Source: DASYML01 sp036009045
GTDB lineage: Bacteria > Acidobacteriota > Blastocatellia > Pyrinomonadales > Pyrinomonadaceae
Assembly: GCA_036009045.1 (NCBI GenBank)
Contig: DASYML010000204.1
Location: 1-15,713 of the forward strand
Length of the DNA stretch: 15,713 bases
Direction: 5' to 3'
Under the pieces are notes generated by a model. It made no database searches. It saw nothing but the letters and a program-made list of their open reading frames with translations, and had not been told where the DNA came from. The translations under genes were made by a program, and so were the position numbers. The stretch's first letter is position 1. The number at the start of each line of letters is the position of its first letter. Below, in pieces: positions 7,068-13,953 of this stretch.

Positions 7068-7112
7068 ATCCACTGACGTGGATAAGATTGTGTGTCCACT
7101 GACGTGGATAAG
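7068..7112. promoter_or_regulatory. Two 26-bp-spaced copies of an 18-base dyad upstream of the ATP sulfurylase promoter
   Basis: TCCACTGACGTGGATAAG occurs at 7069-7086 and again, identical, at 7095-7112. Each copy contains an inverted repeat (ATCCAC-TGAC-GTGGAT at 7068-7083; TCCAC-TGAC-GTGGA at 7095-7108). The centres are about 117 and 91 bases before the predicted transcription start, a place where activators can bind. They may instead be the tail of the repeat cluster just upstream. Confidence 0.5.
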
Positions 7113-7157
7113 GTTGAATGGTTTGCCCTATATTGGACCAGTTTCCGCGACGGAATC

Positions 7158-7186
7158 TTGACATTCATCCTGAGTTGAATTATGTT
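7158..7186 (+). promoter_or_regulatory. Sigma70-type promoter of the sulfate activation gene
   Basis: A perfect -35 TTGACA (7158-7163), a 17-base spacer and -10 TATGTT (7181-7186, four of six). The predicted start is near 7193, leaving a leader of about 105 bases with a small hairpin (GGGCATC-TTT-GATGCTC, about 7189-7205) and a second weak one (CGGC-TTGAT-GCCG, about 7228-7240). No known riboswitch core was recognised. Confidence 0.6.
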
Positions 7187-7297
7187 GCGGGCATCTTTGA
7201 TGCTCTTTCAGATTGGTACTGGACGGCTTGATGCCGCTCGTTTTTCCAACACTCACCTTCGAGTCGAGACACCTTACGAACACCTGTTATTTAAAAG

Positions 7298-9052
7298 ATG
7301 ACGAACACAACTGAGACGAAAAATCTGCTGATTCCTCCATATGGCGGAAGCCTGATTGATTTACTGGTCCACGGCGAAGAGCGCCAGGAACTTTTACGCA
7401 AGATTGCCGAACTCCCATCGCTGCAACTCTCGCCGCGCTCTTTGTGCGATCTTGAACTGCTGGCGACCGGCGCTTTCTCGCCCCTCGACCGCTTCATGGG
7501 CCGCGCGGATTACCTGCGCGTGCTCGAAGAGATGAGGCTCGCAGACGGCACGTTATTCCCGATTCCTTTGACGCTGCCCGTCGCAGACCTTGAAGGCATC
7601 GAAGTTGGCAAGGAACTCGCGCTCCGCAGCCCGACCAACGAACGCATCGCCGTCTTGCTCGTGGAGGAAATCTACGAGTGGGACGCGGAGCGCGAAGCCC
7701 TACAGGTTTACGGGACGACGGACCCGCGCCACCCGCTCGTAGCGGAGATGGCGACGTGGGGCCGCTATAATCTGAGCGGCCCTCTCAAGGTCATCAACCT
7801 GCCGAGGAGTCGTGATTTTCTGGACCTCCGCCGGAGTCCGTTGGAAGTACGCGGGGCGCTCGAAGAGTTAGGTTATGAAAACGTCGTGGCCTTTCAGACG
7901 CGCAACCCTTTGCACAGGGTTCATGAAGAATTGACCAAGCGCGCGGCGGCGGATGTCGGCGGCGGACTGCTCCTGCACCCGGTCGTCGGGTTGACCAAGC
8001 CGGGCGACGTTGACTATTACACGCGCGTCCGCACATACAAGGTCCTGGCCGAGAAGTATTACGATCAAAAGCGCACGCTCTTGAGCCTGCTGCCGCTGGC
8101 GATGCGGATGGCTGGTCCAAAAGAGGCTCTCTGGCACGCCATCATCAGGCGCAACTACGGGGCCAACTGTTTTATCGTCGGGCGCGACCACGCCAGCCCC
8201 GGCAAAGACTCCAGGGGAGAACCCTTCTATGGCCCATATGCCGCTCAGGAATTAATGGGCCAGTATGGACCGGAAATAAACGTTCGCATGTTGCCTTACA
8301 ACGAGTTCGTCTACCTGCCGGAAGATGACCGTTACGAAGAATCCAACCGCGTCCCTGAAGGCCGCAGAGTTCTCAACATCTCCGGTACGGAAGTGCGCGA
8401 CGGCTATCTGGCGAACGGCAAGCAATTGCCGCAGTGGTTCACCAGGCCGGAAGTCGCGCACATCCTCGCGAGGGCTTTTCCGCCGCGCGACCAGCAGGGG
8501 TTCTGTATCTGGTTCACGGGTCTCCCGTCGGCTGGCAAATCTACCATCGCGGACATTCTCGCGGTGATGTTGCTTGAGTATGGCCGTTCCGTCACCATGC
8601 TGGATGGCGATGTCGTGCGGACGCATCTCTCCAAGGGCCTCGGCTTCTCGAAAGAGGACCGCGACACGAACATCCTGCGAATAGGCTTTGTCGCTTCAGA
8701 GATAGTCAGGCATCACGGCGCTGTCATCTGCGCGGCGGTCAGTCCATATCACACGACGCGCAGCCAGGTCCGCAGCATGGTCGGCGACGACCGCTTCATC
8801 ATGGCCTACGTGGACACGTCCGTGGAGGTCTGCGAGGAGCGCGACATCAAAGGCTTCTATGCCAAGGCGCGCTCCGGCGAGATACGCGGTTTCACAGGCG
8901 TTGACGATCCTTACGAAGCCCCGGTCTCTCCTGAAATAACCCTCACCACGACGGACTGTGAGCCGGAAGAAAACGCGCGCAAAATCGTTCGATACCTGAT
9001 TGAAAAGAGATTCTTACCACAGGACTCGAAGGCGGCTGCGACGACCGCCTGA
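7298..9052 (+). CDS. Bifunctional sulfate adenylyltransferase / adenylylsulfate kinase
   Basis: This 584-residue cytoplasmic enzyme should first make APS from sulfate and ATP, then phosphorylate it to PAPS. The N-terminal two-thirds is ATP sulfurylase: a PUA-like start (about 1-160), then QTRNPLHRVHE at residues 200-210, GRDHAS at 295-300, and ISGTEVRDG in the later part. The C-terminal third is APS kinase, with P-loop GLPSAGKST at 408-416, then DGDVVRTHLSKGLGFS, SPYHTTRSQVR and GFTGVDDPYEAP. All motifs are intact, so both activities are plausible. Some fungal enzymes instead carry an inactive regulatory kinase-like domain; here the P-loop and the DGD motif argue for a live kinase. Single-chain fusions occur in several bacteria. 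No PAPS reductase or sulfate transporter is present, so the downstream use (assimilation or sulfation) is open. No clear Shine-Dalgarno precedes ATG 7298. An emfourin-like gene follows. Confidence 0.95.
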   Translation: MTNTTETKNLLIPPYGGSLIDLLVHGEERQELLRKIAELPSLQLSPRSLCDLELLATGAFSPLDRFMGRADYLRVLEEMRLADGTLFPIPLTLPVADLEGIEVGKELALRSPTNERIAVLLVEEIYEWDAEREALQVYGTTDPRHPLVAEMATWGRYNLSGPLKVINLPRSRDFLDLRRSPLEVRGALEELGYENVVAFQTRNPLHRVHEELTKRAAADVGGGLLLHPVVGLTKPGDVDYYTRVRTYKVLAEKYYDQKRTLLSLLPLAMRMAGPKEALWHAIIRRNYGANCFIVGRDHASPGKDSRGEPFYGPYAAQELMGQYGPEINVRMLPYNEFVYLPEDDRYEESNRVPEGRRVLNISGTEVRDGYLANGKQLPQWFTRPEVAHILARAFPPRDQQGFCIWFTGLPSAGKSTIADILAVMLLEYGRSVTMLDGDVVRTHLSKGLGFSKEDRDTNILRIGFVASEIVRHHGAVICAAVSPYHTTRSQVRSMVGDDRFIMAYVDTSVEVCEERDIKGFYAKARSGEIRGFTGVDDPYEAPVSPEITLTTTDCEPEENARKIVRYLIEKRFLPQDSKAAATTA

Positions 9053-9139
9053 ATCAATTTGGAAGTTGAGAGGAAAGCTCTGTCGTCGTCCTCCGACCTT
9101 CAAAGCAAACTGGACCAGGAACAGAAGGAGCCTAAAGCG

Positions 9140-9484
9140 ATGCATATCTCTTTCGAGCGCTCCGGCGGCTTCGCCGGTAACATCAGGTTCAAAGCTGAGG
9201 CGGACACAAAGTCGCGCCAACTCACTCGCGGCGCGGCGCGCATGAGCCGGGAACTCTCCACGGACGAGTCCGCACATCTCGAAGAATTGGTCCAGAAAAT
9301 CGACTTCGAGAGCGCCGCGCAAAACAGGTCCAGAGGTCCGGGCAAAGTAGATAATTTTCAGTACGACCTGACGGTTGAGACGGACGACGGCCAACAACAC
9401 ACCCTGCACATAGGCGAATCCGCTGCCACCGGACCATTAATGGACCTCATCGAACATCTCACAAAACTCTCAAAGGAAAGATAA
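9140..9484 (+). CDS. Emfourin-like protein (putative protealysin-type M4 protease inhibitor family)
   Basis: The start is ATG 9140, chosen because AAGGAG (9125-9130) lies nine bases upstream; an in-frame TTG at 9059 would add 27 poorly conserved residues. The 114-residue protein begins MHISFERSGGFAGN and has a middle LSTDESAHLEELVQKIDF. It continues with NFQYDLTVETDDGQQHTLHIGE and a final helix (PLMDLIEHLTKL). This order (FERSGGFAG, a helix, then paired strands ending before an L-x-x-LI helix) matches the emfourin fold. In Serratia, emfourin is a cytoplasmic inhibitor of the M4 metalloprotease protealysin and is encoded beside it. No M4 protease lies in this window. There is no signal peptide. 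It is 87 bases after the ATP sulfurylase gene and may be cotranscribed. Inhibitor function is inferred from family resemblance alone. Confidence 0.75.
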   Translation: MHISFERSGGFAGNIRFKAEADTKSRQLTRGAARMSRELSTDESAHLEELVQKIDFESAAQNRSRGPGKVDNFQYDLTVETDDGQQHTLHIGESAATGPLMDLIEHLTKLSKER

Positions 9485-9610
9485 GACCTTAAGACAGCAT
9501 CCATGTCAGTCCCGCCTGCTTCAGCTGGGCGGGTATTCCTGGCCCAGCAGAGACCCGCCCAGCTGAAGCAGGCGGGACTGACCGGTAGTCGCACTCAATT
9601 GAAAACCGCC
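9485..9610 (-). repeat. Hairpin element C: inverted copy of the element family seen at 12389-12748
   Basis: The core is a perfect 30-bp inverted repeat (9505-9534 with 9553-9582) with an 18-base loop. Read on the minus strand, the order matches element A: a conserved end (GGCGGTTTTCAATTGAGTGC, complement of 9591-9610), the palindrome beginning GTCAGTCCCGCCTGC, then an ACTGACATGGATGCT-type flank. The far terminal repeat is not visible; the homology fades at the emfourin stop codon. It probably acts as a strong terminator or mRNA-stabilising hairpin between the emfourin-like gene and the ABC transporter. Confidence 0.8.
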
Positions 9611-9627
9611 AATGCCGGTGTCAATCT

Positions 9628-10518
9628 ATGCTTAAAATTAGAGGGTTGAAGAAAACCTATGCGGGCCATATTCAGGCGCTGAAAAACGTTAGTCTGGAAG
9701 TCCCCTCAGGGATGTTCGGGCTGTTGGGGCCGAATGGCGCGGGCAAGACGACGCTGATGAAGATACTGGCGACTCTGCTCGACCCTGATGCGGGCGAAGT
9801 TGAGATGAACGGTGTTGACTTGATAGCTCATCAGGGCAGGGCGCGCAGGATGCTCGGATATTTGCCGCAGGAGTTCGGGCTTTATCCAACGCTCACGGCG
9901 GAGCAGACGCTGGATTACTTCGCCAGGCTCAAAGGAGTGGCGAGAGCGCCGGAGCGCAGAGCCTTGATTGATGCCCTTCTCGAAAGAGTGAATCTTTCAT
10001 CGGCGCGGCGGCAGAGGGTCGGAGGATTTTCGGGAGGGATGCGACAGCGTTTAGGCATAGCGCAGGCCATCATAGGTCAACCGGAACTGCTCATCGTGGA
10101 CGAGCCGACAGCCGGACTCGACCCGGAAGAGCGTGTGCGTTTTCATAACTTGCTTTCCGAAACCGCAGGCGAAAATACTGTGGTCATTCTCTCAACCCAC
10201 ATCGTCTCGGATGTCTCGCACCTGTGCAGCGGGATGGCTATTATTCGAGAGGGCGAAATTCTGGCCCAGGGCACGCCGCAGGGGGCGATTGATGAACTCG
10301 CGGGCTGTGTCTGGGAAGCGACAGTGCCGCACCAAAAGGCCACGGCCCTCAAGTCGCGTTTCAAAACAATCTCCACACAGGTGTTCGACGGGCAGGCACG
10401 CCTGAGAATAATTTCCAAGGGCTTGCGACCGGGCGAGGAGTTCATCTCTCTGGCTCCGACTCTTGAAGATTATTACTTGAATCTGGTCAGCCAACCGGCA
10501 GAGAGCGAGTCCAGATGA
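9628..10518 (+). CDS. ABC transporter ATP-binding protein (ABC-2 exporter type)
   Basis: This 296-residue cytoplasmic ATPase should power the permease encoded next. Walker A GPNGAGKTT is at residues 34-42, the Q-loop region in LGYLPQEFGLYPTLTAEQ, the signature FSGGMRQRLGIAQA, Walker B LLIVDEPTAGLDPEE, and the H-loop in LSTHI. The C-terminal 70 residues form a short extra domain seen in many exporter ATPases of this type. The substrate cannot be told. ATG 9628 lacks a clear Shine-Dalgarno. The stop overlaps the permease start by four bases (ATGA at 10515-10518), indicating translational coupling. Hairpin element C lies immediately upstream. Confidence 0.92.
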   Translation: MLKIRGLKKTYAGHIQALKNVSLEVPSGMFGLLGPNGAGKTTLMKILATLLDPDAGEVEMNGVDLIAHQGRARRMLGYLPQEFGLYPTLTAEQTLDYFARLKGVARAPERRALIDALLERVNLSSARRQRVGGFSGGMRQRLGIAQAIIGQPELLIVDEPTAGLDPEERVRFHNLLSETAGENTVVILSTHIVSDVSHLCSGMAIIREGEILAQGTPQGAIDELAGCVWEATVPHQKATALKSRFKTISTQVFDGQARLRIISKGLRPGEEFISLAPTLEDYYLNLVSQPAESESR

Positions 10519-12347
10519 GAAACCCCGCCCGGACATCTTTGGGCGTCATCTTTCAAAACGAAGTGCTGCTCAACTCGAAGCGCATCGCTCCCTATGCGAT
10601 GGCGATTCTCTTCGGCGCTAATGCCTTGCTGTGGTGGGGCTGGGGGCCTGCCACCGGCAGAGGCTGGGCGACGAACAGCGAGTATTTTATCGTCAGCGTC
10701 TTTCCGGTCTTCTCTTTTATGACGCTGCCCCTCTTCACCGCCATCATCATGGGAGACCCCGTCATCAGAGATTTCCGCACGGGTGTGGTCCCGCTCATTT
10801 TTTCCAAGCCCGTCACGCGCGCCGCGTATCTGCTGGGAAAATTCTTCGGCAACTTCTTCGTGCTCATCTCCTGCCAGGCCGCTTTCGCGCTCACGCTCTG
10901 TGTGCTTCAGGCGTTCCGCAAATCAGGCATGGTAGTCCAGCCCTTCCGCGTCTGGCCTTACTTCAAACACTTCTTTGTTTTCGTCGTCGTCACACATCTT
11001 GTGCTGGCAACCTTTTACTTTACGGTCGGCACGCTGACGCGCAACGCCAAAATCGTCTATGCCCTCGGCGTCTCTTTTTACCCGCTCTACGCCGCATATC
11101 AGGTTCTCTTATTAAAGAGCCTGCCGTCACGCTGGCGCATCGCCCTGGACCCTTTGCTGATGAACTGGATGGACCCCGCCATCAGAGGACGCAACGCGGA
11201 ATGGATTAACGGACTCGTCATCAATTACGACTCGGACATGATAGCCAACCGCGCCCTGATGATTCTCATCGCGGCCCTCTGCCTGACGATTCTTTACCTG
11301 CGCTTCGCCATCGCCGAGCGGACCAAAAATGGCGCGGGCCAGAGCCACACGCAACTTCTCAATCTTTCGACGAGCAATGAAAAAGTCTATGTCAAGGACG
11401 ACGATCTTCGACAGGCAAGAGACGAGCGGGACGCGACTGTTATCGCTCAAGATAAAATCGCCATCCCCGAAGTTCACAGGACCATCGGGGGATTCGGCGC
11501 GAATCTCAAACAACTAATCGCGGCTACGGGGGTCGAGTTTCGACTGCTTCGCACAGAGCGCAGCCTGATCTTGATTATTCCTCTGGTCCTGCTGCTCTCG
11601 ACGTTTGAACTGGCCTTCTGGGAAGTCGCGCCCGGTGTCTCTTATTCAGCCGCATACGCGGGCCGCACGGCGGGCGCGCTGCTGCTCTTCCTGCTCGGCA
11701 TGTCCGTCTTCTACACGGGGGAAGCCATGCATCGCGACCGTGAACTGAGGATAGAGCCCGTCTTGTGGAGCGTGCCCGCTCCCAATCATGTCCTGCTTCT
11801 CTCAAAATTCTTATCAACGCTGACGCTGACGCTCTCTTTAATCATGCTGGTGGCGCTGACGACCATCGCGCTGCAAATTTATAAAGGCAACGGGCCAGTT
11901 GAAATTTCGGTTTACCTCAACGCCTACGGGATAATCCTGATGCCGAGCGTGGCCTTCATGATCTGCATAGCCCTCGCGCTCAACGTTCTCCTGCGGGATA
12001 AATATCTGGCCTATGCTGCCAGCATCGCAAGCGGCGGCGGCCTCTTTTATCTATACCTACAGGGCTACAATCACTGGCTCTACAACCCCGTGTTGTACGG
12101 GCTGTGGACCAATGCAGACTTGACGGGCGCGGGCAGCAACCACGCGCGCATCCTGGTCCATAGAATTTACTGTCTGGCAATCGCTACCCTCTGCCTTTCG
12201 TTCGCGCATCTTTATTTCCAGCGCAAGTCCGCGAAAAGTTTTCTGGTCCAGGGTCGTCTCAGCAGCGCAGGCTGGTCAGTTTTAATAGCGGTCTTCGCCG
12301 TGGCCGTCATCATCATCACAGGCTCGGTCCTTCTGGCAGCGCACTGA
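10515..12347 (+). CDS. ABC-2 type permease, double-length (two membrane modules)
   Basis: This 610-residue membrane protein has two similar-looking halves. The first (about 15-270) starts with FQNEVLLNSKRIAPYAMAIL and contains GDPVIRDFRTGVVPLIFSKPVTRAAYLLGK (about 77-106), the ABC-2 pattern of a cytoplasmic segment that contacts the ATPase. A hydrophilic linker (about 270-340) follows. The second half (about 345-610) repeats the plan with FRLLRTERSLILIIPLVLLL, then a GEAMHRDRELRIEPVLWSVPAPNHVLLLSK segment. About twelve membrane helices are visible. One chain could supply both halves of a transporter, pairing with a dimer of the upstream ATPase. Related Bacteroidota and acidobacterial permeases are often fused to an M1 aminopeptidase domain; none is present here. 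Substrate unknown. Confidence 0.9.
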   Translation: MRNPARTSLGVIFQNEVLLNSKRIAPYAMAILFGANALLWWGWGPATGRGWATNSEYFIVSVFPVFSFMTLPLFTAIIMGDPVIRDFRTGVVPLIFSKPVTRAAYLLGKFFGNFFVLISCQAAFALTLCVLQAFRKSGMVVQPFRVWPYFKHFFVFVVVTHLVLATFYFTVGTLTRNAKIVYALGVSFYPLYAAYQVLLLKSLPSRWRIALDPLLMNWMDPAIRGRNAEWINGLVINYDSDMIANRALMILIAALCLTILYLRFAIAERTKNGAGQSHTQLLNLSTSNEKVYVKDDDLRQARDERDATVIAQDKIAIPEVHRTIGGFGANLKQLIAATGVEFRLLRTERSLILIIPLVLLLSTFELAFWEVAPGVSYSAAYAGRTAGALLLFLLGMSVFYTGEAMHRDRELRIEPVLWSVPAPNHVLLLSKFLSTLTLTLSLIMLVALTTIALQIYKGNGPVEISVYLNAYGIILMPSVAFMICIALALNVLLRDKYLAYAASIASGGGLFYLYLQGYNHWLYNPVLYGLWTNADLTGAGSNHARILVHRIYCLAIATLCLSFAHLYFQRKSAKSFLVQGRLSSAGWSVLIAVFAVAVIIITGSVLLAAH

Positions 12348-12388
12348 CCTTTCCCGCGCGCCGGACAATCATTAAAATGGAAGCCTCT

Positions 12389-12545
12389 CTAGAGCAGTTT
12401 GCAATTGAGTGTCATTCATGTCAGTACCGCCTGCTTAAGCCGGGCGGGTCTGCGGGCGAACGTTACCCGCCCGCTACCGCAGGCGGTACTGACCTGGACG
12501 CTTTCATCAGGGGTCACATGCCATTGCAACCCGCTATAGTATCTC
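12389..12545 (+). repeat. Hairpin element A with terminal inverted repeats (MITE/REP-like)
   Basis: The ends 12389-12412 (CTAGAGCAGTTTGCAATTGA...) and 12516-12539 (complement CTATAGCGGGTTGCAATGGC...) agree at 18 of 24 positions. The core is a nested hairpin: GTCAGTACCGCCTGC (12420-12434) with its complement (12479-12493), and CGGGCGGGT (12441-12449) with 12465-12473. An alternative inner pairing is GCGGGCG 12452-12458 with 12468-12474. It has no coding capacity. It lies 41 bases beyond the ABC permease stop. Confidence 0.8.
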
Positions 12546-12566
12546 TTTCATCATTGATTTCTCCGG

Positions 12567-12577
12567 TTTGATACAAT
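12567..12577 (+). promoter_or_regulatory. Extended -10 promoter candidate (TTTGATACAAT) for the RibD/DHFR-like gene
   Basis: TG-A-TACAAT matches the form found before rnc (2218-2228). No good -35 is present. Transcription would start near 12584, placing hairpin element B in the 5' leader of the reductase mRNA. Confidence 0.45.
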
Positions 12578-12609
12578 GCCGGGATGATGTCGTGGAGTTG
12601 AGATGACGT

Positions 12610-12748
12610 GAGTATTATAGCGGTTTGCAATTGCGTGTGATCTTTGCGCCTTGGCGTGAACCAGTCTCACGCCAAGGCGCAAAGACGCAAAGTAAAACCA
12701 GACGATTCACGTTCATAGTTACATGCAATCGCAAACGACTATAGTCTC
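12610..12748 (+). repeat. Hairpin element B with terminal inverted repeats (MITE/REP-like)
   Basis: The ends TATAGCGGTTTGCAATTGCG... (12616-12638) and the complement of 12721-12743 agree at 19 of 23 positions; a GAG extension at both sides widens the limits to 12610 and 12748. The core is a perfect 19-bp hairpin (12641-12659 with 12667-12685) with a 7-base loop, unrelated in sequence to the cores of A and C. A 9-base direct repeat, GGAGTTGAG, lies at 12594-12602 and 12749-12757; the first copy is seven bases away from the element, so it is not a clean target duplication. Confidence 0.75.
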
Positions 12749-12780
12749 GGAGTTGAGCGAAGGACGGGGGAGGGTTGAAG

Positions 12781-13311
12781 ATGAGAAAAGTTACATTCGG
12801 CGGCGCTAATAGTCTGGATAATTTCATCGCCCGCAAGGATGACGCGGTTGACTGGCTGCTGTGGAATGATGAGGCGATGGCAACCATGAAGGAATACTGG
12901 AAGACCATTGACACGCTTGTGATGGGGCGCAAAACTTACGAAGTTGCGCTCAAGCACAGCAAGGGCGGGGGCAATCCTTATACGGGCATCAAAACTTATG
13001 TCTTTTCGCGGACCATTAAAGAAAGCCCCGGCAACGGAGTCGAAATCATCTCGGAAGATGCCGCAGAGTTTGTCCGCAACTTAAAAACCGGGGAAGGCAA
13101 AGACATCTGTGTGATGGGCGGCGGCGAGTTCGCCAGAACGCTTTTCGAGGCAGATTTGATTGATGAACTAGGCTTTAATATTCACCCGGTCCTACTCGGT
13201 TCGGGAATTCCGCTCTTCCATCAAATGAACCACCAGATTAATCTCGAACTGCTTGAGTGTAAGCCCTTCAAAAACGGTTGTGTGATGGTCACTTACCGCG
13301 TCAAACATTGA
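12781..13311 (+). CDS. RibD/dihydrofolate reductase-like family protein
   Basis: The start is ATG 12781, backed by GGGAGGG at 12768-12774 six bases upstream; an in-frame TTG at 12775 lies between and is less likely. The 176-residue cytoplasmic protein belongs to the RibD C-terminal/DHFR-fold reductases. It starts MRKVTFGGANSLDNFIARK, has VMGRKTYE at residues 47-54 (the GRKTYE motif), a second strand TYVFSRT, and a glycine-rich nucleotide-binding loop VMGGGEFARTLF. The end of the fold, IDELGFNIHPVLLGSGIPLF, is typical of this stand-alone group. Such proteins probably reduce small substrates with NAD(P)H. Neither folate nor riboflavin specificity can be claimed, and no riboflavin or folate genes are nearby. 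It appears to be monocistronic, with hairpin element B in its leader. Confidence 0.9.
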   Translation: MRKVTFGGANSLDNFIARKDDAVDWLLWNDEAMATMKEYWKTIDTLVMGRKTYEVALKHSKGGGNPYTGIKTYVFSRTIKESPGNGVEIISEDAAEFVRNLKTGEGKDICVMGGGEFARTLFEADLIDELGFNIHPVLLGSGIPLFHQMNHQINLELLECKPFKNGCVMVTYRVKH

Positions 13312-13484
13312 AGCCCTGCGACGCTCATCCGTTAAGAGAATATCTCTCTCTCTACGCGTCACCAGTCACACGCCATGCGCCAACCCCGCCCCGCCGCGAT
13401 TAGATGAGGGCCGGGCACAGAGTGCTCCCATAGTCGCCCCTTGGCCCAGCCAGCCTGTTTCACGTCAATACTGACTGAACCGGG

Positions 13485-13637
13485 CTAGCCCCGCTTCTTG
13501 GCAGGCTTCGGTATAAAACCAGGTCGCTTTTGAAGTTCTTTAGCGGAAGAAGGACCCTGCTCTTGAGGAACCTTCGCTCGTTCCGACTTGTCCTTCTCGA
13601 TAGCTTCCTTCAATCGTTTTTTCGCACGCTTATTCAT
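13485..13637 (-). CDS. Basic 50-residue small protein, unrecognised
   Basis: The complement of 13635-13637 is ATG and the frame ends in TAG at 13485-13487. The product starts MNKRAKKRLKEAIEKDKSER and ends in RPGFIPKPAKKRG. About one third of the residues are Lys or Arg; the first half should form a charged helix and the second half is Pro/Lys-rich. There is no membrane segment, Cys pair or known domain. It could bind nucleic acid or the ribosome, which is only inferred from charge. A perfect TATAAT lies six bases before the ATG and no Shine-Dalgarno is visible, so the mRNA may be leaderless. It stands alone on the opposite strand to its neighbours and converges with the reductase gene. The clean start, the promoter and the ordered composition make it more likely real than chance. 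Confidence 0.6.
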   Translation of the reverse strand: MNKRAKKRLKEAIEKDKSERAKVPQEQGPSSAKELQKRPGFIPKPAKKRG

Positions 13638-13643
13638 AAAGAG

Positions 13644-13649
13644 ATTATA
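13644..13649 (-). promoter_or_regulatory. TATAAT -10 box directly before the small-protein start
   Basis: On the minus strand the sequence reads TATAAT-CTCTTT-ATG, placing the predicted transcription start on or next to the A of the start codon. No convincing -35 lies 16-18 bases upstream. Confidence 0.5.
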
Positions 13650-13789
13650 CAGCAGAAAAACAGATTTCCCGCAGAGACAAGCCTGGACCCTCGCCGCGTT
13701 TGCTGAAGCCGGAGCACGGACCGTGCCGGAGATGTTGAATTAAGGTTGCGTGGCTGTTTCTCTCAAGAGACTGCCGCACACAATAAATA

Positions 13790-13818
13790 TTGACAGCGAC
13801 TTCCAAGAAGAATATTGT
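13790..13818 (+). promoter_or_regulatory. Sigma70-type promoter candidate for the membrane protein gene
   Basis: Perfect TTGACA (13790-13795), a 17-base spacer and TATTGT (13813-13818, four of six). The predicted start near 13825 gives a leader of about 130 bases before ATG 13954. Confidence 0.5.
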
Positions 13819-13953
13819 GCCTGCGTCCGAGCCTTGAAGCTCCTGCTGGCGAGAGCAATTTCTCGTTAGCCTCACGTCAACAAAAATGGTAATTATCGGT
13901 CCACCAGATGAGTTATACCGGAGGGTTCGGCAACACTCATTGATTAGCAGGAC

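Larger units (their letters stand above)
6898..7297. other. Spacer of 400 bases before the sulfate activation gene
   Basis: It contains, in order, the tandem and inverted repeats (6917-7060), the paired dyads (7068-7112), a short AT-richer gap, the promoter (7158-7186) and a 105-base leader. No reading frame here looks like a gene. Confidence 0.6.
12348..12780. other. Spacer of 433 bases made mostly of two hairpin elements
   Basis: After about 40 nondescript bases come element A (12389-12545), an extended -10 sequence (12567-12577), element B (12610-12748) and a Shine-Dalgarno leader for the reductase gene. No gene is seen on either strand. Confidence 0.7.
13638..13953. other. Spacer of 316 bases between divergent genes
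   Basis: Besides the minus-strand -10 at its left edge and a plus-strand promoter (13790-13818), it holds only a weak GC hairpin (about 13711-13732, GCACGG/CCGTGC). A minus-strand frame over 13645-13875 shows no Shine-Dalgarno and no protein-like pattern, so I see no gene here. Confidence 0.5.

Noticed and set aside
7193..7297. Leader of the sulfate activation gene as a SAM or other sulfur riboswitch
   Set aside because: Only two small stem-loops are visible and none of the conserved cores I know from SAM riboswitch classes can be matched.
9358..9594. Minus-strand frame reading through hairpin element C
   Set aside because: It is antisense to the emfourin-like gene and its translation mostly reads the palindrome; a similar peptide from element A (PATAGGTDLDAF) only reflects shared repeat DNA.
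12348..12780. A tRNA or small RNA gene suggested by the strong hairpins
   Set aside because: The hairpins belong to paired inverted-repeat elements; no cloverleaf or known sRNA pattern is seen.
13645..13875. Minus-strand 76-codon frame upstream of the small gene
   Set aside because: No Shine-Dalgarno, no protein-like composition, and it overlaps a good plus-strand promoter.
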